Of a stretch of DNA of 51,442 bases, positions 15,690-25,813 are shown piece after piece. A program made the position numbers and the translations under genes. The first letter of the stretch is position 1. Each line of letters opens with the position of its first letter. The stretch spans positions 1 to 51,442 of the forward strand of contig SMOI01000233.1 in assembly GCA_008000375.1 (NCBI GenBank), in the 5' to 3' direction. Source of the DNA: Poteriospumella lacustris. Its lineage: Eukaryota > Sar > Chrysophyceae > Chromulinales > Dinobryaceae. Below the pieces are notes generated by a model. That model saw nothing but the letters and a program-made list of their open reading frames with translations, was not told the DNA's origin and ran no database searches.

Positions 15690-15911
15690 GGTTTTCAAGT
15701 CGAGATCACCAGCATCTGTGTTGTGCACTTGTGCATTGAACGCAAGGGAACAGGGAAATCGTGGTGCCTGCACGGTGCAGTCACAACCACCACCGTTGAC
15801 CGTTGGCCAAAAGTCGAAACGCCGTCGCACCGACGGATGTCTGCACCGAGCAGCAGAGGTGTCAGGACAAAAAGATATCATGATGACGACGACAGTACAC
15901 AGATTCCTAAA
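15690..15911. other. Upstream region of the DEAD-box gene
   Basis: The helicase frame stays open back to 15881 but is not convincing as coding upstream of 15689. The rest, up to repeat copy A, carries no recognisable feature. It presumably contains the helicase promoter and 5' UTR. Confidence 0.3.
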
Positions 15912-16735
15912 TATCCCATCCCAGACAACACCGTCATTCCAACCTCGCGCCTTTTCGGTTAGTGAATCGTCCGTTCATGCCTATATTGAAACGATGTCGT
16001 TTCCTCTGCTTCCCAACGGTCTTCTTCGGGGTCTTTAGGGCGAACCTATGGCATGGCACCTCACGTGCATGTGTGAGCAGCCGACAACGACCGAGGGTAC
16101 GCTCTTGACGCGGTATCTTTGCAGGTATTTTGCCATTCCATGCGCGTAATTGCTGCACTACGTTTGCAAACGCAACGATTACGCATGTGTACATGCCTGG
16201 CATTAGTATACCTGCAATATTTCACGGAGATTTCGTCCATGGAGCAGGTCAAACATCGACCGAAAGCGGTCGACTTCCGCCGTCAACCCAACCATTGGAG
16301 CGACCGAATATCGCCAACCTTTGAGAGAAAAATTTAGAAAAACATAATTCCGTGTATGATAGCAATAGATGTATTGATCTAATGAAAAATTACACTTTTC
16401 TACAGAAATTCCGTTGAGTTACATCGAAAAAATAGGCGAAATTTTTGATTTGTGACAATTTTCGTCCGGGAGAACGGCTAGAACTCCGGAAATACTCGTC
16501 AGATACGCGAGGGACGACCATCGTTGGGTGTCGCCTGCATAGATGCATCGATTGACAGGATTTGTTCCAGCCGGAACGCATGCCAAGCCATCGAAACGGG
16601 CCGCCAACGACGCGAAAACGACCACTGGGCGGGGTCGACCCTCTTGACCCAAAGGAAAGACGACCCCGCGGCCGCTCCTCGTGCCGCACAGGGCCATCTG
16701 TGGATAGCGCAGCACATACAGTCATACACAGGCTT
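15912..16735 (-). repeat. Dispersed repeat, copy A
   Basis: An 824-bp block that recurs on the other strand at 28593-29417 (825 bp). Read on the minus strand, it starts at aagcctgtgtatgactgtat and ends near ttggaatgacg...gtctgggatggg. Conserved landmarks in the same order and spacing include aggagcggccgcggg, gtcgttttcgcgtcgtt, tgtcaatc-atgcatct, ttttctaaatttttctctca, tttcggtcgatgtttgacct and the tail. By eye the similarity is roughly 70-80% in the first half and lower in the second, with few indels. No terminal inverted repeats, target-site duplication or poly(A) tail can be seen. Confidence 0.85.
16249..16725 (-). CDS. Putative spliced reading frame of repeat copy A (133 aa)
   Basis: No known family is recognised. 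Exon 1 (16725-16394) opens with a true ATG (MTVCAALSTDGPVRHEE). A 75-nt intron-like segment follows at 16393-16319 (GTAATT...TCAAAG). Exon 2 (16318-16249, 70 nt) ends ...SRPLSVDV-TGA. The sum is 402 nt, a whole number of codons. Copy B has the same donor, the same intron length, the same exon 2 length and the same final five residues. The product is basic and Arg/Ser-rich, without a visible domain. The acceptor (AAAG) is weaker here than in copy B (CACAG). It may be a gene of a mobile or duplicated unit, or only DNA-level similarity. Confidence 0.35.
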
Positions 16736-17499
16736 CAAGGCGAGCCCAGGCTTAGGCTCCCGTCGCCTAAGTGCATCCCGCCGCGATAGGCGCTGCGCAT
16801 CACCGGCTGCCCGGCGTTGTCGACCGCTTGTGCCAACAGGCGCCGGGCCTGCGACAGCTCGTTGAGCTTCGCCTGGACCATCGCGTCGTCGGCGTCCATG
16901 CGGCAGAACTGCTCGGTCGGCGTCAGAATCAAAGATTTGGGCTGCTGCGGCAGCACGGGACTGACCAGCTGTCGCATCAGCGCCATGCTGTCGTCGTAGA
17001 AGAGCGCGTTCTCTGCCGTCTTCGCGCCCTGGTTGACGGCCTCGTAGTCGATCTTGAGGCTCTGCACGACGTCGCGGACGATGCGCATGGCGCGAGTGAT
17101 GCCGGTGTCCTCCGCGGTGATGACGGCGGTCTGCTCCGGCGCGTCGGCCTGCCACAGGTCGTGCTGCGCCTCCAGCGCCTGCGTGCTGAGGAAGAGGCGC
17201 GGCGCCACCTTCGGCTCGTCGTGAGCCGTGCTGCGCTCGGGCATCAGCACGCTGATGGCCTCGAGGGCGTGGCAGTGCTTGTGGTACACCACGTAGACGT
17301 TGAAGCGCGACTGCGTGCGCCAGAAGAAGCGGCTCGACGTGAACATCAGCACGCCGGCCTGCGGCGCGGTCTGTTCGTCCGCGGCGGCGACGGCGGCCTT
17401 CTCGTAGTCTTCCTCTTCCTGCAGCTCCTGCATGATCTTCTCGATCTGCTTCGCCGCGAACTGGCTGATGACCTCGCCGATGGCGCGCTGCCAGCGCAT
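16735..17499 (-). CDS. Longest intact segment of the broken gene (254 codons, unknown function)
   Basis: An open frame from an internal ATG (MRWQRAIGEVISQFAAKQIE) to a stop inside the edge of repeat copy A, so the repeat supplies or abuts its C-terminus (GDGSLSLGSP). The frame has the composition of real protein: hydrophobic segments alternate with charged helices, with few Arg-Ala-Gly runs, unlike the shadow frames. Whether it is translated on its own is unknown. No conserved motif is recognised. Confidence 0.4.
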   Translation of the reverse strand: MRWQRAIGEVISQFAAKQIEKIMQELQEEEDYEKAAVAAADEQTAPQAGVLMFTSSRFFWRTQSRFNVYVVYHKHCHALEAISVLMPERSTAHDEPKVAPRLFLSTQALEAQHDLWQADAPEQTAVITAEDTGITRAMRIVRDVVQSLKIDYEAVNQGAKTAENALFYDDSMALMRQLVSPVLPQQPKSLILTPTEQFCRMDADDAMVQAKLNELSQARRLLAQAVDNAGQPVMRSAYRGGMHLGDGSLSLGSP

Positions 17500-18239
17500 C
17501 TTCTCGGCGGAGATTTAGCCGGCGACGAAGTGCTTCTTCGTCCGCAGTTCCTTCTGGAACCGCTCGGCGGCCTTGCGCAGGAGCGTCCCCGCTTTGTCTG
17601 CGTCTCGCGCCCACGCGCTGCACTGCGTCTTTGTGCGTCTGGGAGAAGGCGATGTGCCCGTAGAGATCGAAAGACAGCGACGGCGACGGCGACGGCGACA
17701 GCGACAGCATCTTGCGAGCCCGACCGATCGAGGCGCCATTCAAAGCGCCAACGGTCACCATCGCAAACAAAAACGCCTGCAAAGTTCGATGACAGAAACG
17801 GCCAGGGTCGGCCGCACCCATAACGTGCGCTGGGCGGCTCACCTGTCCAAGTGTGCCGCGGTCTACAGTTTGGACACAGCCAGGCACCCACGGGGATCAT
17901 CCAGCAAACAAGGAAATGGCGGCCTCTCCGAGTTGGATGTTGTGCATCACGCCAAACGGCTCCACCGCCATGAGCCAGTCTTCACTGGCTCCCGCCGCGT
18001 CGCACCGTCCAAGCACAACGGTGTCACCATCGACGGGGTGTCCACCGGGAGACCTGGTGGAGCTGCCGCCAGCAGGTGCACACGCCGGTCGTCGTCGCCG
18101 CTCCAGCCGATGGCGAGGTGCGGCGCGGAGACAAGATTTCGGCACTGCCTACTTTCCGAGTGATGATAGGGACCTTGTGTTCAGCGCACCGATTCACCAC
18201 CAGCACCTTCTCGCGTGAACATTTTTCTTCTCGAATCAA
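16736..18239 (-). pseudogene. Broken protein-coding gene of unknown family
   Basis: Read on the minus strand, protein-like segments follow each other but in changing frames. They run: a start at 18239 or the next ATG (REKVLVVNRCAEHKVPIITR); a segment with PVDGDTVVLGRCDAAGASED and GVMHNIQLGEAAISLFAG ending at TGA 17897; a plausible 66-nt GT-AG intron (about 17836-17771); FDLYGHIAFSQTHKDAV; KAAERFQKELRTKKHFVAG ending at an in-frame TAA (17515); and the same frame reopening as ISAEKMRWQRAIGEV and staying open for a further 254 codons to 16735. The last segment has a charged helical start (IEKIMQELQEEEDYEKAAV) and a folded-looking body (VLMFTSSRFFWRTQSRFNVY). The VAG-stop-ISAEKMRW stretch faintly recalls the dynein stalk, but the rest does not. 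At least two stops and two frame changes indicate a relic, unless the sequence is wrong. Confidence 0.5.
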
Positions 18240-18767
18240 TTTTTAATATACTAAAGATTGTTTTCCTTGCTCAATGTCACCAGAATATCCGTATCAGGTC
18301 AAACAGAAATCCAGCAGCAAGTGCGGCGAGCCTGGTGGAGAGATGTTTTCGGCTTCAATACACCAGGACAAAGACCTTTTTGACCCATTCAAATCGTGGA
18401 TATGAAAGAAAGGTCAATTAAAAAACATCATTTCAAAAAACTTTCATTGAAATATGTTTTATACTTGAAAAGATATTGGAAAAACACTTTCGAGCTCGAG
18501 CTCGAGCAAGAACACGTCATTTAACACTTACTTTGCACTCATACCAAAGCGCCGTCATATTAGCTGTCGTGTGCATTTGTCGGCGCGCGGTTGTCGCGGG
18601 GTCTGTCGCGCGACAAGGCAATCGACTGGCGGAGAAATTGCCGACGCAGCGACAGCGGCGCCGACGAAAAAGATTTTCCGCCGCCGCTGACGACCACATC
18701 GGTCACAATCGTTTGTCTCGCAGATTCTCCACTTTCAGGCCCACTGGTTGGAAGAAGAAGTTGTGAA
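18240..18767. promoter_or_regulatory. AT-rich upstream region of the cupin gene
   Basis: This gap includes the most AT-rich DNA of the window (18225-18480, for example aaaacatcatttcaaaaaac and atatgttttatacttg). It is followed by a palindromic run gagctcgagctcgag (18491-18505). No coding frame is convincing. It probably holds the promoter and 5' UTR of the gene starting at 18768. Confidence 0.4.
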
Positions 18768-19877
18768 ATGAATCTGTTGGTGTTCCTTTTGCCCGTCCTG
18801 GTGGCGGTCAGTTTGGTGTACTACCCGCCGTTCTGGGTGAACGTGTTCATGGTGGTCGACTTCTACACGCCCTGGAAGATTTTCGACTCGAAGGTGTTCG
18901 AAGCCTACCACACCTTCATCACTGACCGTCTTCCAGTGAAGGACGAAATTCCTCTCCCTGAGATTTCTGTCGAAGAGGCCACCTTCGATTTGGTGTTGGA
19001 GAAGTCGCACGGCTTCACCTTCCCGCTGGTCATTCGCCAGTTGATGGGAAACACCTCTGCCGTTCAGAAGTGGGGTGACCACGACTACTGGATCGACAAC
19101 TACGGAGACGAAGAGGTTCTGTGCGGCCTCCCCGGTGAGGATCCCATCGACGGCGACTGCACCGTCCGGGGTTTCTTCGAGGCCTGGAAGAAGGGCAAGC
19201 CGTTCTACATTTCGGGCGCCTCGACCATCTTCGAGCGCCATCCTGAGCTGCACGAAATGATTGACAACGAGAAGATCCGCTCTCTGGAGCCCGGCACCCG
19301 CACGAACTCGCAGGTCTTCATTGGCCTGCCCGGCATGGGCTCCGACATCCACAGCGCCATCGGTGTCAACATGTTCCGTCAAGTCGCCGGCCAGAAGCAA
19401 TGGTGGTTCGTCCCTCCCTCCGAGACCTGCTACTTGTGGCCCGCCATCAACGTGAACGGCTTCTCGGCCCACACGAAGACCAAGATCGGAAAGAACGGCC
19501 CGCCCTCGCCCTGGTGGAACAAGCTCACGCGCTACACAACCACCTTGAACCCCGGAGATGTGCTCATCAACCCCCCGTGGTTCTGGCACGGCATCAAGAA
19601 CTTGGGTGAGCCCAACACCTTGGTCATTGGCTCGCCCACCCGCTACGGCAACAACGTCAAGTCGCCCGCCTTCAAGACCAACTTGATGCTGACCTTGAAC
19701 GCCTACGCCATGTTCATCAAGCGCTACGGCTTCGCCTTCTTGAAGCCTGGTTTCAAGCCCAACTTGCAGGGTGACATCGGCAAGAACCGCGTCGTCCGCG
19801 CCAAGGAAATGGAGGAGACCTCGCAGGAGAATGAGCCCGCCGCCCAGGAGTTGCACCCCTTCGACGAGGCCGACTAA
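18768..19877 (+). CDS. Membrane-anchored cupin/JmjC-like protein
   Basis: A single-exon gene, 369 aa. The open frame extends upstream to 18591, but the ATG at 18768 starts a clear signal-anchor (MNLLVFLLPVLVAVSLVYYP). The body has a cupin_8/JmjC-like core with the strands SDIHSAIGVNMFRQVAGQKQ, WWFVPPSETCYLWP, then NPGDVLINPPWFWHGIKNLG. JmjC-type hydroxylases bind iron through HxD/E...H; here the first part reads DIHSA, so the acidic residue two after His is missing, while the distal His (WFWH) is kept. The enzyme may be inactive, use another ligand, or bind substrate only. Likely location is the ER/Golgi membrane or the cell surface. Codon use is milder than in neighbours, which may mean high expression. 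Confidence 0.75.
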   Translation: MNLLVFLLPVLVAVSLVYYPPFWVNVFMVVDFYTPWKIFDSKVFEAYHTFITDRLPVKDEIPLPEISVEEATFDLVLEKSHGFTFPLVIRQLMGNTSAVQKWGDHDYWIDNYGDEEVLCGLPGEDPIDGDCTVRGFFEAWKKGKPFYISGASTIFERHPELHEMIDNEKIRSLEPGTRTNSQVFIGLPGMGSDIHSAIGVNMFRQVAGQKQWWFVPPSETCYLWPAINVNGFSAHTKTKIGKNGPPSPWWNKLTRYTTTLNPGDVLINPPWFWHGIKNLGEPNTLVIGSPTRYGNNVKSPAFKTNLMLTLNAYAMFIKRYGFAFLKPGFKPNLQGDIGKNRVVRAKEMEETSQENEPAAQELHPFDEAD

Positions 19878-20662
19878 ACGCCCCGCCACGCAGATTCCCT
19901 TGGCTCCCTCTACCTCTCCTCGCATCACAACGACAACGTAGCGCGTTGTGGTCTATAGTCGCTTCTTCTCTACCGCCCGGTGTGCCGGTTATCGCGGCCC
20001 CGCGATATCGCGGCCCGCCGCCTCCTCTGCTAATAGAAACTAGATGTTCGCCAGTATTGTTCCTGTCGCTGGAGGACTCTCCTCGACGTACTGCTCGTCG
20101 CCGCGTGCGTAGTTTATTTCTGTCGGTTGTTGTCTCCGTTGGTGTCGCGCGTCTCTGCGCGTCGACTGAGTGCACGCACCTGTAATACGCGTAACTGTCT
20201 CGCACGTGCGACCTGTCAACTGCCGCCAGGTGGCGATCTCCGTCAGGTGCGCAGCACCTGATTCTAGGCGGACGGGCCTGCTGCGCAACGTAGTGGGCCG
20301 GGTGGTGGCGAGAGAGCGGGTGAGACGCGAGGGGTTACTATTAGGGGCGAGGAGCGAGAGGCGAGGAGCGAGAGGCGAGAGGCGAGAGACGCGAGCGGCA
20401 CAGGTCACAGGTCACAGGAGGGGCAAGGTACACGACGACGACGACCGCCACTACCGCACCTCCTCGGCGAATTGTAGTGCCCACGACCGTCGCCGGTCGC
20501 CGATCGGCTGCCTGGGCCCGTCAAACGACGAGCCATTGCCGCCTTGGGCGACTTTGGATGATCCGTCACAATATTTATCGTCGACGGGCCTCTCTGTCGG
20601 GCGAGAGCGTCGTCCATGGCTGCAAGCCGCCAGTGCCGTTGATTCCAGGTGCCGACTCTTCT
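19878..20662. other. Intergenic region before the arrestin-like gene
   Basis: No gene is seen. It includes a short palindrome ccgcgatatcgcgg (around 20000-20015), a purine-rich tandem stretch of gcgaggagcgaga-like units (about 20345-20395) and the doubled motif acaggtcacaggtcacagg (20399-20417). The frame of the next gene stays open upstream to 20477, but the translation lacks the character of protein before 20663. Confidence 0.4.
20345..20395 (+). repeat. Purine-rich short tandem repeat
   Basis: About 50 bp built from imperfect gcgaggagcgaga and gcgaga units, almost only G and A with regular C. It lies 0.27 kb upstream of the arrestin-like start. Such tracts can form unusual DNA structures or act as promoter GAGA elements; this is inference only. 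Confidence 0.55.
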
Positions 20663-22501
20663 ATGCAAGCCTCTCCCCGCCATGAAACCCAGTGGGCGCT
20701 GTCCGTCTCCGCCCATTCAAACCCAGAGGGCGAGGGCAGGTTCGTCGGTCTCTTTCCCGCCGCGGGCGACCCTAGCGAGGGCGAAGTGGCTCGATCCCTA
20801 CCAAAGCTGCAAGCTTCCATTCGACTCGACCGGGAGTCCGCCGCTTACCAGCCCGGCGAGACCATCGCGGGCACGCTATATGTGCGTGCAAACGCCACCG
20901 TATTCATGACAGACATCGGCTTGCGGTTCTGCGGTCGCGAGCTGCACCGCCTCGACTCGCGCCGTGTCCTGCACCGCACGTTTCTCAGTTTGGCCGGCAC
21001 CCTCGCCTGCTTCGCGCAGGTCATTCGCATCGGTTCGTACGAGTTTCCCTTCTCTCTGAAGCTGCCGGAGCGCTGCAGCATCTCCAGCTCCCCGCACAGC
21101 GGCTACACGCTGCCGCTGCCGAGCAAACAGGGCGCGCTCGGCGCAGCCGCCGAGAGCGTCGCCATCGAGTACCAGCTGCTCTGTCTCTTCCACATCACCG
21201 GCCACCCGACGCCGGTCGAGGTGGCGCTGGACGTCAACGTCGTCGCACCGGTGGCGGTGGCACCGCCCGCGGCGCAGCAGCTGCTGGGCCTGCGCCGCGT
21301 GGCCCTCGACGTCAAAGTGCCCTTCACCGAGCTGCTGGCGACCCGCCTGCAGGCGCTGGGCAGCCGCCACGACGCGTTCCTCGTGCACCTGGCGCTGGAC
21401 CGGTCGCGCCTCGTCTACGGCGAAGACTTCGTCGCGTGTCTCGCGCTGCAGAACCGCACGGAGAGCTGCGAGGTCGTGCAGGCCACGCTCCGCCTGCACC
21501 AGCGCGTCTTCGTCGCGAAGCCCTTCATCGCCGACGCCATCACGATGTCCGCCGCGCGCTGCAACGCCTGCGTCACGGAGGACGTGCCGTCTCACCCGCT
21601 GCGCGCCACGCTGCTCGCGAGGCACGCGGCCCTCCGCCCGCAGCAGCGCGTGAAGCCGGTGCAGGTGCCGTTCCTGTCGCTCGACCAGCCGGGCAGCTTC
21701 CGCCTCCTCGCCGACGACGTGCTGCTGGCATATCCCCTCTCCGCCCACCGCCTCTCCGAGCGCATGTCGCTGCGCGCCCTCGGCGCCGTCGAGCAGATCG
21801 ACCGTCTGCCGCCGTCGACGCGCAGCGCGATGGCGGCCGACGCTCTGCGCTTCGACGTGCCGCTCGCCAAGACGCGCTCCAGCGAACAGGTCGCCGGCGG
21901 CGTCTTCCTGCGCCCGTCGTACGCGTACAACGCGGAGCTGGAGGCCTTCATGGCGCACGGCCGCCTGTTCGCCGTGCAGCACGCGCTGTCGGTGCAGGTG
22001 ACGTACCGGCGCCACCGAACGCTGCGGCTGCTGCAGAACAGCAAACTCGTCGACTTCCCCGTCGTCGTCTGTGCTCCGCAGCACAGCGGCGCGCCGGAGT
22101 ACGTCGGCGCGGCGCCGCCGGACCTGCCGATCGGCTGGGCGCCGCAGGTCAACGAGACGCTGCGTCTGCAGATGGCGGGCGTTGCTGGCGCCGGCGTCGC
22201 GGTGGCCCCAGCGCCGCGTCCTCCCGCGGTGCCGCTGGAGACACCGCCCGCGTCACCACCCACCCCGCCGCTGCCGCAGCCGCCGAGCACCGCGATGCTG
22301 AGCGACGGCGCTGGCGACAGCGGCGAACCGGCGGCGACGCTGCCGCACGCGCAGTCGATCTCTTCGCTGGGCGGCGACGCGGGCGTCCCGATGGCCGTCG
22401 CCTTCGCCGTCACCGCCGCCGACCTGACCAACGCCAGCGGCACATTTGCGTCGCTCGTGCGTCTCGCGCCGGACGCGCTGTCGTTGCCGCCGCGCTGGTG
22501 A
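20663..22501 (+). CDS. Arrestin-fold protein (alpha-arrestin-like)
   Basis: A protein of 612 aa from the ATG at 20663 (MQASPRHETQWALSV); the frame is open further upstream but looks non-coding there. After ~50 residues it shows the N-arrestin pattern: LPKLQASIRLDRESAAYQPG, ETIAGTLYVRA, DIGLRFCGRE, IRIGSYEFPFSLKLPE, IEYQLLCLFHI. A C-arrestin-like half follows (DRSRLVYGEDFVACLALQN...). The C-terminal ~100 residues are Pro/Ala/Ser-rich and probably disordered. Alpha-arrestins act as adaptors in endocytosis and receptor or transporter ubiquitination. No clear PPxY motif was found, so the usual Nedd4 recruitment is not supported. The gene is intronless. The fold assignment rests on strand pattern rather than on a strict signature. 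Confidence 0.65.
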   Translation: MQASPRHETQWALSVSAHSNPEGEGRFVGLFPAAGDPSEGEVARSLPKLQASIRLDRESAAYQPGETIAGTLYVRANATVFMTDIGLRFCGRELHRLDSRRVLHRTFLSLAGTLACFAQVIRIGSYEFPFSLKLPERCSISSSPHSGYTLPLPSKQGALGAAAESVAIEYQLLCLFHITGHPTPVEVALDVNVVAPVAVAPPAAQQLLGLRRVALDVKVPFTELLATRLQALGSRHDAFLVHLALDRSRLVYGEDFVACLALQNRTESCEVVQATLRLHQRVFVAKPFIADAITMSAARCNACVTEDVPSHPLRATLLARHAALRPQQRVKPVQVPFLSLDQPGSFRLLADDVLLAYPLSAHRLSERMSLRALGAVEQIDRLPPSTRSAMAADALRFDVPLAKTRSSEQVAGGVFLRPSYAYNAELEAFMAHGRLFAVQHALSVQVTYRRHRTLRLLQNSKLVDFPVVVCAPQHSGAPEYVGAAPPDLPIGWAPQVNETLRLQMAGVAGAGVAVAPAPRPPAVPLETPPASPPTPPLPQPPSTAMLSDGAGDSGEPAATLPHAQSISSLGGDAGVPMAVAFAVTAADLTNASGTFASLVRLAPDALSLPPRW

Positions 22502-22698
22502 GCGCCCCGCCCCGCCCCGCCCCGGGCCGCCCTCTCCTCCGGCCGCGTCTGTGTCTGCTTGTGTCTGTGTCTGTGTCTGTCTGTGTCCCGCGCCACGCGC
22601 ATCGGTTGCCCGACTCGTTTATTGATCCGTTACGCCTCCCCCCACCCCACAGCCCCGCCAGCCGTAGCCTCCACTTGCTCCGTAATCGCGTCTAACGC

Positions 22699-24144
22699 TC
22701 ACTCGCTCGTCGCCGCCTCGTGCAGGCGCTGCAGCTCTCCACACAGCGCCTCGTAGCCGCGCAGCCACGTGTCCAGCGGCAGCGCGCCGTTAAGCGGGCC
22801 CTACACAGAGACCAGAGACGAAGACGCACGCGGGCGGTCAGCAGGCGCAGCGCGGCGGCGGACGCGGCGGTCGACTCACCAAGTTGAACTCCGAATACGC
22901 CGCGAGGTGCCGCGCGCCGTCGATCGTCACGGGCCGCGCGCGGATCATGCTGATGCAGCGTACGCCCGAGGCGCGTGCAGCCCGCACGATGCACTCGGTC
23001 GCGGCCGCCACCACCCGCGCGCAGTGCTCGTCGGCCGCCGTCGGCGACGAGGCGTCGACCGCCGTCAGCGCCGCCGGCAGACGCAGGTACACGTGCACGA
23101 GCGACGCGGTGGGCTCCGGCGGGTCGAACCGCACCAGCGGCCCGTTGGCATCTGCGACAGGGCAAGCGAATCGAGTGAAACGAGTGAGACACGTCAGCGG
23201 CCGCGCCGCAGCGAGCGGCGATGCGACGTACCGTCGGAGGCGCGGCCGGTCGCCTGGGCCACCGCGGCGACCACCTCGCGCAGACGATCGCGGCGCGCGG
23301 TGAATGCGTCGCGGTTTTCACGGAAACCTGCCCAGGCGGCGACCTGCGTCGGCAGCTGCGTGAAGACGTTGCCGCCGAAGCGCCGCAGCCACGGCCGCGC
23401 CGCGCGCACGTAATCGCGCGAGCCCAGCAGCATGGCGCCCGCCAGGCCGCCCAGTCCTTTGTAGAACGATACGTACAGCGAGTCGAATAGGCCCGTGAAC
23501 GCATGCACCGCGTTGCCTTCGGACGACGAGGCGGCGGCGTACGTCGGCAGCGCCTCCCACAGCCGCGCGCCGTCCATGTGGAAGTGCACGCCGCGCTCGG
23601 CGCACCAGCGCGACAGCCGCGCAACCTCCTCCAGCGGCGTAAGGCGGCCGCCGACCTCGCGGTGCGGACACTCGAGAAAGAGAACGCCGACATCGTCTGG
23701 CGCCGGAGCCGTCGCCACCGCCGCGACGGCGTCGTCGAAGCGCAGCGCATCGCGGACCAGCTTCTCCTTCTCGACGCCGCCAACGACCACCGCGTGCATC
23801 TTCAACAGCTCGTCGAACGAGCTATGCTCGTGCAGAAGCAGGTGAGACGTGTGGTGGCACGCGAAGGAGCTACGGCCGGCGCTGCGGGCGATGGCCAGCA
23901 CAATCATCTGCGCCATGACCCCTGACGGGAGGAACACCGCATCCTCCTTGCCCAAGTAATGGGCCACTTCCTCCTCGAACTTCCTAAGCGAGGACGACGA
24001 TGAAGAGCCGTTGAAGTCTCCGTACACGTCGTGTTTGTCGATGTTCAGCGCCTCGCAGTCCGCCGACAGCTTCGCCAGCGTCTCCGCCGGTGTCACCGAC
24101 GCGCGGACTTGAAACAGGTTCACCACCTCACTGTCGCTCGCCAT
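22699..24144 (-). CDS. PLP-dependent low-specificity threonine aldolase-like enzyme
   Basis: Three exons on the minus strand: 24144-23232, 23151-22880 and 22800-22699, with introns of 80 and 79 nt (GT-AG). The spliced frame is exactly 429 codons including stop. Fold-type I beta-eliminating lyase features are visible: FEEEVAHYLGKEDAVFLPSG, HTSHLLLHEHSSFDEL, the FHMDGARLWEALP block that contacts PLP, and the Schiff-base lysine in LYVSFYKGLGGLAGAMLLG. Threonine aldolases cleave L-threonine or L-allo-threonine to glycine and acetaldehyde. The ATG at 24144 is preferred; the frame upstream has no other ATG. The enzyme is cytosolic by default, with no targeting signal seen. Confidence 0.85.
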
Positions 24145-24554
24145 TGTCTCGATCGCTTGTAGTCGATTTGACAAAAGATTTTGAGCGGAACGTCGCGGTG
24201 GACGGTGGCGGCCGATCGCGTCGCCGACGGCGGCGTCGCGAGGAGATCTGACGTCTATATTGGCGTGGGATTCGCTTCTGGGCCAAACTAAGCGTCGAAC
24301 GGAGGTTGGAGTGACGCGGCGGCGGCCGCCCGCGACGGTTCACGATGCAAATCGAACTGTACGCGACTGCGCGTCGTGTTATATTGGACGTACTATCGCT
24401 GACCGAGCGCGGCCGACAGCGGGCGGACGCAGTCGTTGACGGCGGCCGGTCGCTTCGGTGCGTACGGCTCCGCAGAAAACGTCTCTCTTCGATGGCGGGT
24501 CTGCCTATGTACAATGGTTAGGCCTTAGCGCGGCCGTTACAGGGGTTGCGGCCG
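24145..24554. other. Gap between threonine aldolase and membrane-protein genes
   Basis: 410 bp holding the promoter side of the minus-strand aldolase gene and the 3' end of the minus-strand membrane-protein gene. GC-rich, no coding frame supported. Confidence 0.35.
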
Positions 24555-25813
24555 CTACGTCTGCTGCTGTCGCTGCTGGAACTGCTGCTGCACCTGCTTC
24601 GCCAGCTCCTCGTTGCTCAGCATGTTCTTCAGGCGCGAGAACACCGTCGGAAAGTAGAGGTGGCTGTTCGCGTACCAGTCCAGCCACGGGAACAGCTGCA
24701 AGTTCGACGAGTAGCGGAACACGGTGATCTCAAACCTCCGTGCGGCCGCAGCGCCGTCCACAGCGTCTCCTGGCGGCCGGCTTCCCTTGGCGCCTTTTCG
24801 CCGGTCGCCCTTGGTCAAGCTGCGGACGTGCACGCCTACAAAGGCCTGGATCATCTTGTGGGCGGGCGGGTGGAACGCGATGGGGTGCGTCTCTTGCCGC
24901 AAGTTGTAGTGCTGGGCCTCGATGAGCTGCAGGTCGCGTCGCGACAGCCCCGGCGGCATCAGAGCTCTCCAAACGATGCTGCTTCTCTTGTTATCCACCG
25001 CCCGAATAGCGACCAGTTCCCTGTGCAGCAGAGCAAAGGCGATCAGCGAACGACTGAGACGAGACGAGACACGGCCGCGGTCGAGACACGGCCGCGGTCG
25101 AGACTCACTTGCGCCACTTCGCATTGTCGAGCGCCAAAATCGGCAGATGAATCACGTCCAGGCTCCCATTGTACCACTCAAACGAGTAGACGGGCGAGTA
25201 GTCCTTGTATGCCATGTCCTACGAAGTTCACAATGGGTCAGCGACGGCTACTCGGCCAGCAGCCGCGGCGACGTACCTTCGTGGCGAAGAACACGTTGCT
25301 GTTTCCGTCAGCCGCGAGAAAGCGCAGGATATCTTGCTTGCTCAACGAAGTGGTCACGTTCATTCGGCAGCGGTGAGCGAAGAACACCGAGCGGTTCTGC
25401 CGCTCGACGGGCAGCGCCGTCACCGAGGCGATCTCGACGTGGTAGTCCGCACCGAACTTCACGTGGCGCCATTTGTCGTCCTGGTCGAACGAAACGGAGT
25501 GAAAGCTATCGACGGCCTGCTTTGCCAATGCGTAGATGTTTCGCCGGAGGTCGATCATGGTGGAGGGTTCGAAGTACTCCTGAATGACGCTGCTGTTGAG
25601 GTACAAGTCGCTGTTGGCGCCGTGACTCTGGACGGTGAAGGACGCAGACCCGACAGGGGCGGTGACGCTCATCATGAAACGAAATACATCCTGCTTGCTG
25701 ACGTTCATCATCGATAGAATGGACAGGGCGATGGGAATCAGAAACAAGATCAGGAACGTCCCGGACAACAGCCACCCCAGAAGCGTCTTCACTTTGTGGC
25801 CCACCCGCTGCAT
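24555..25813 (-). CDS. Single-pass membrane protein of unknown function
   Basis: Three exons: 25813-25277, 25218-25109 and 25020-24555, with GT-AG introns of 58 and 88 nt. The product is 370 aa. A strong hydrophobic segment lies near the N-terminus (LLGWLLSGTFLILFLIPIALSI is split here by position: residues about 13-34) behind a short basic tail, which suggests a type II signal-anchor. The lumenal or outer part carries several N-glycosylation sequons (NSS, NRS, NVT, NGS). The C-terminal 25 residues are Gln-rich. No domain is recognised. The start was taken at the only ATG before the hydrophobic segment. The 88-nt intron contains a perfect 17-bp tandem duplication (25066-25099). Confidence 0.75.
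25066..25099 (+). repeat. 17-bp tandem duplication inside an intron
   Basis: Two adjacent copies of gagacacggccgcggtc lie within the second intron of the membrane-protein gene. The first base of one unit follows directly on the last base of the other. It is probably a recent slippage event and may vary between strains. Confidence 0.8.

Noticed and set aside
17515-17517. In-frame TAA taken as a sign of stop-codon reassignment
   Set aside because: TAA and TGA both end intact conserved genes in this window (UGM, cupin protein, CFAP57, threonine aldolase), so the standard code fits and the TAA marks a broken gene.
16736-17517. Dynein heavy-chain fragment (VAG-stop-ISAEKMRW)
   Set aside because: Only about ten residues resemble the stalk region and the following 250 codons do not look like dynein.
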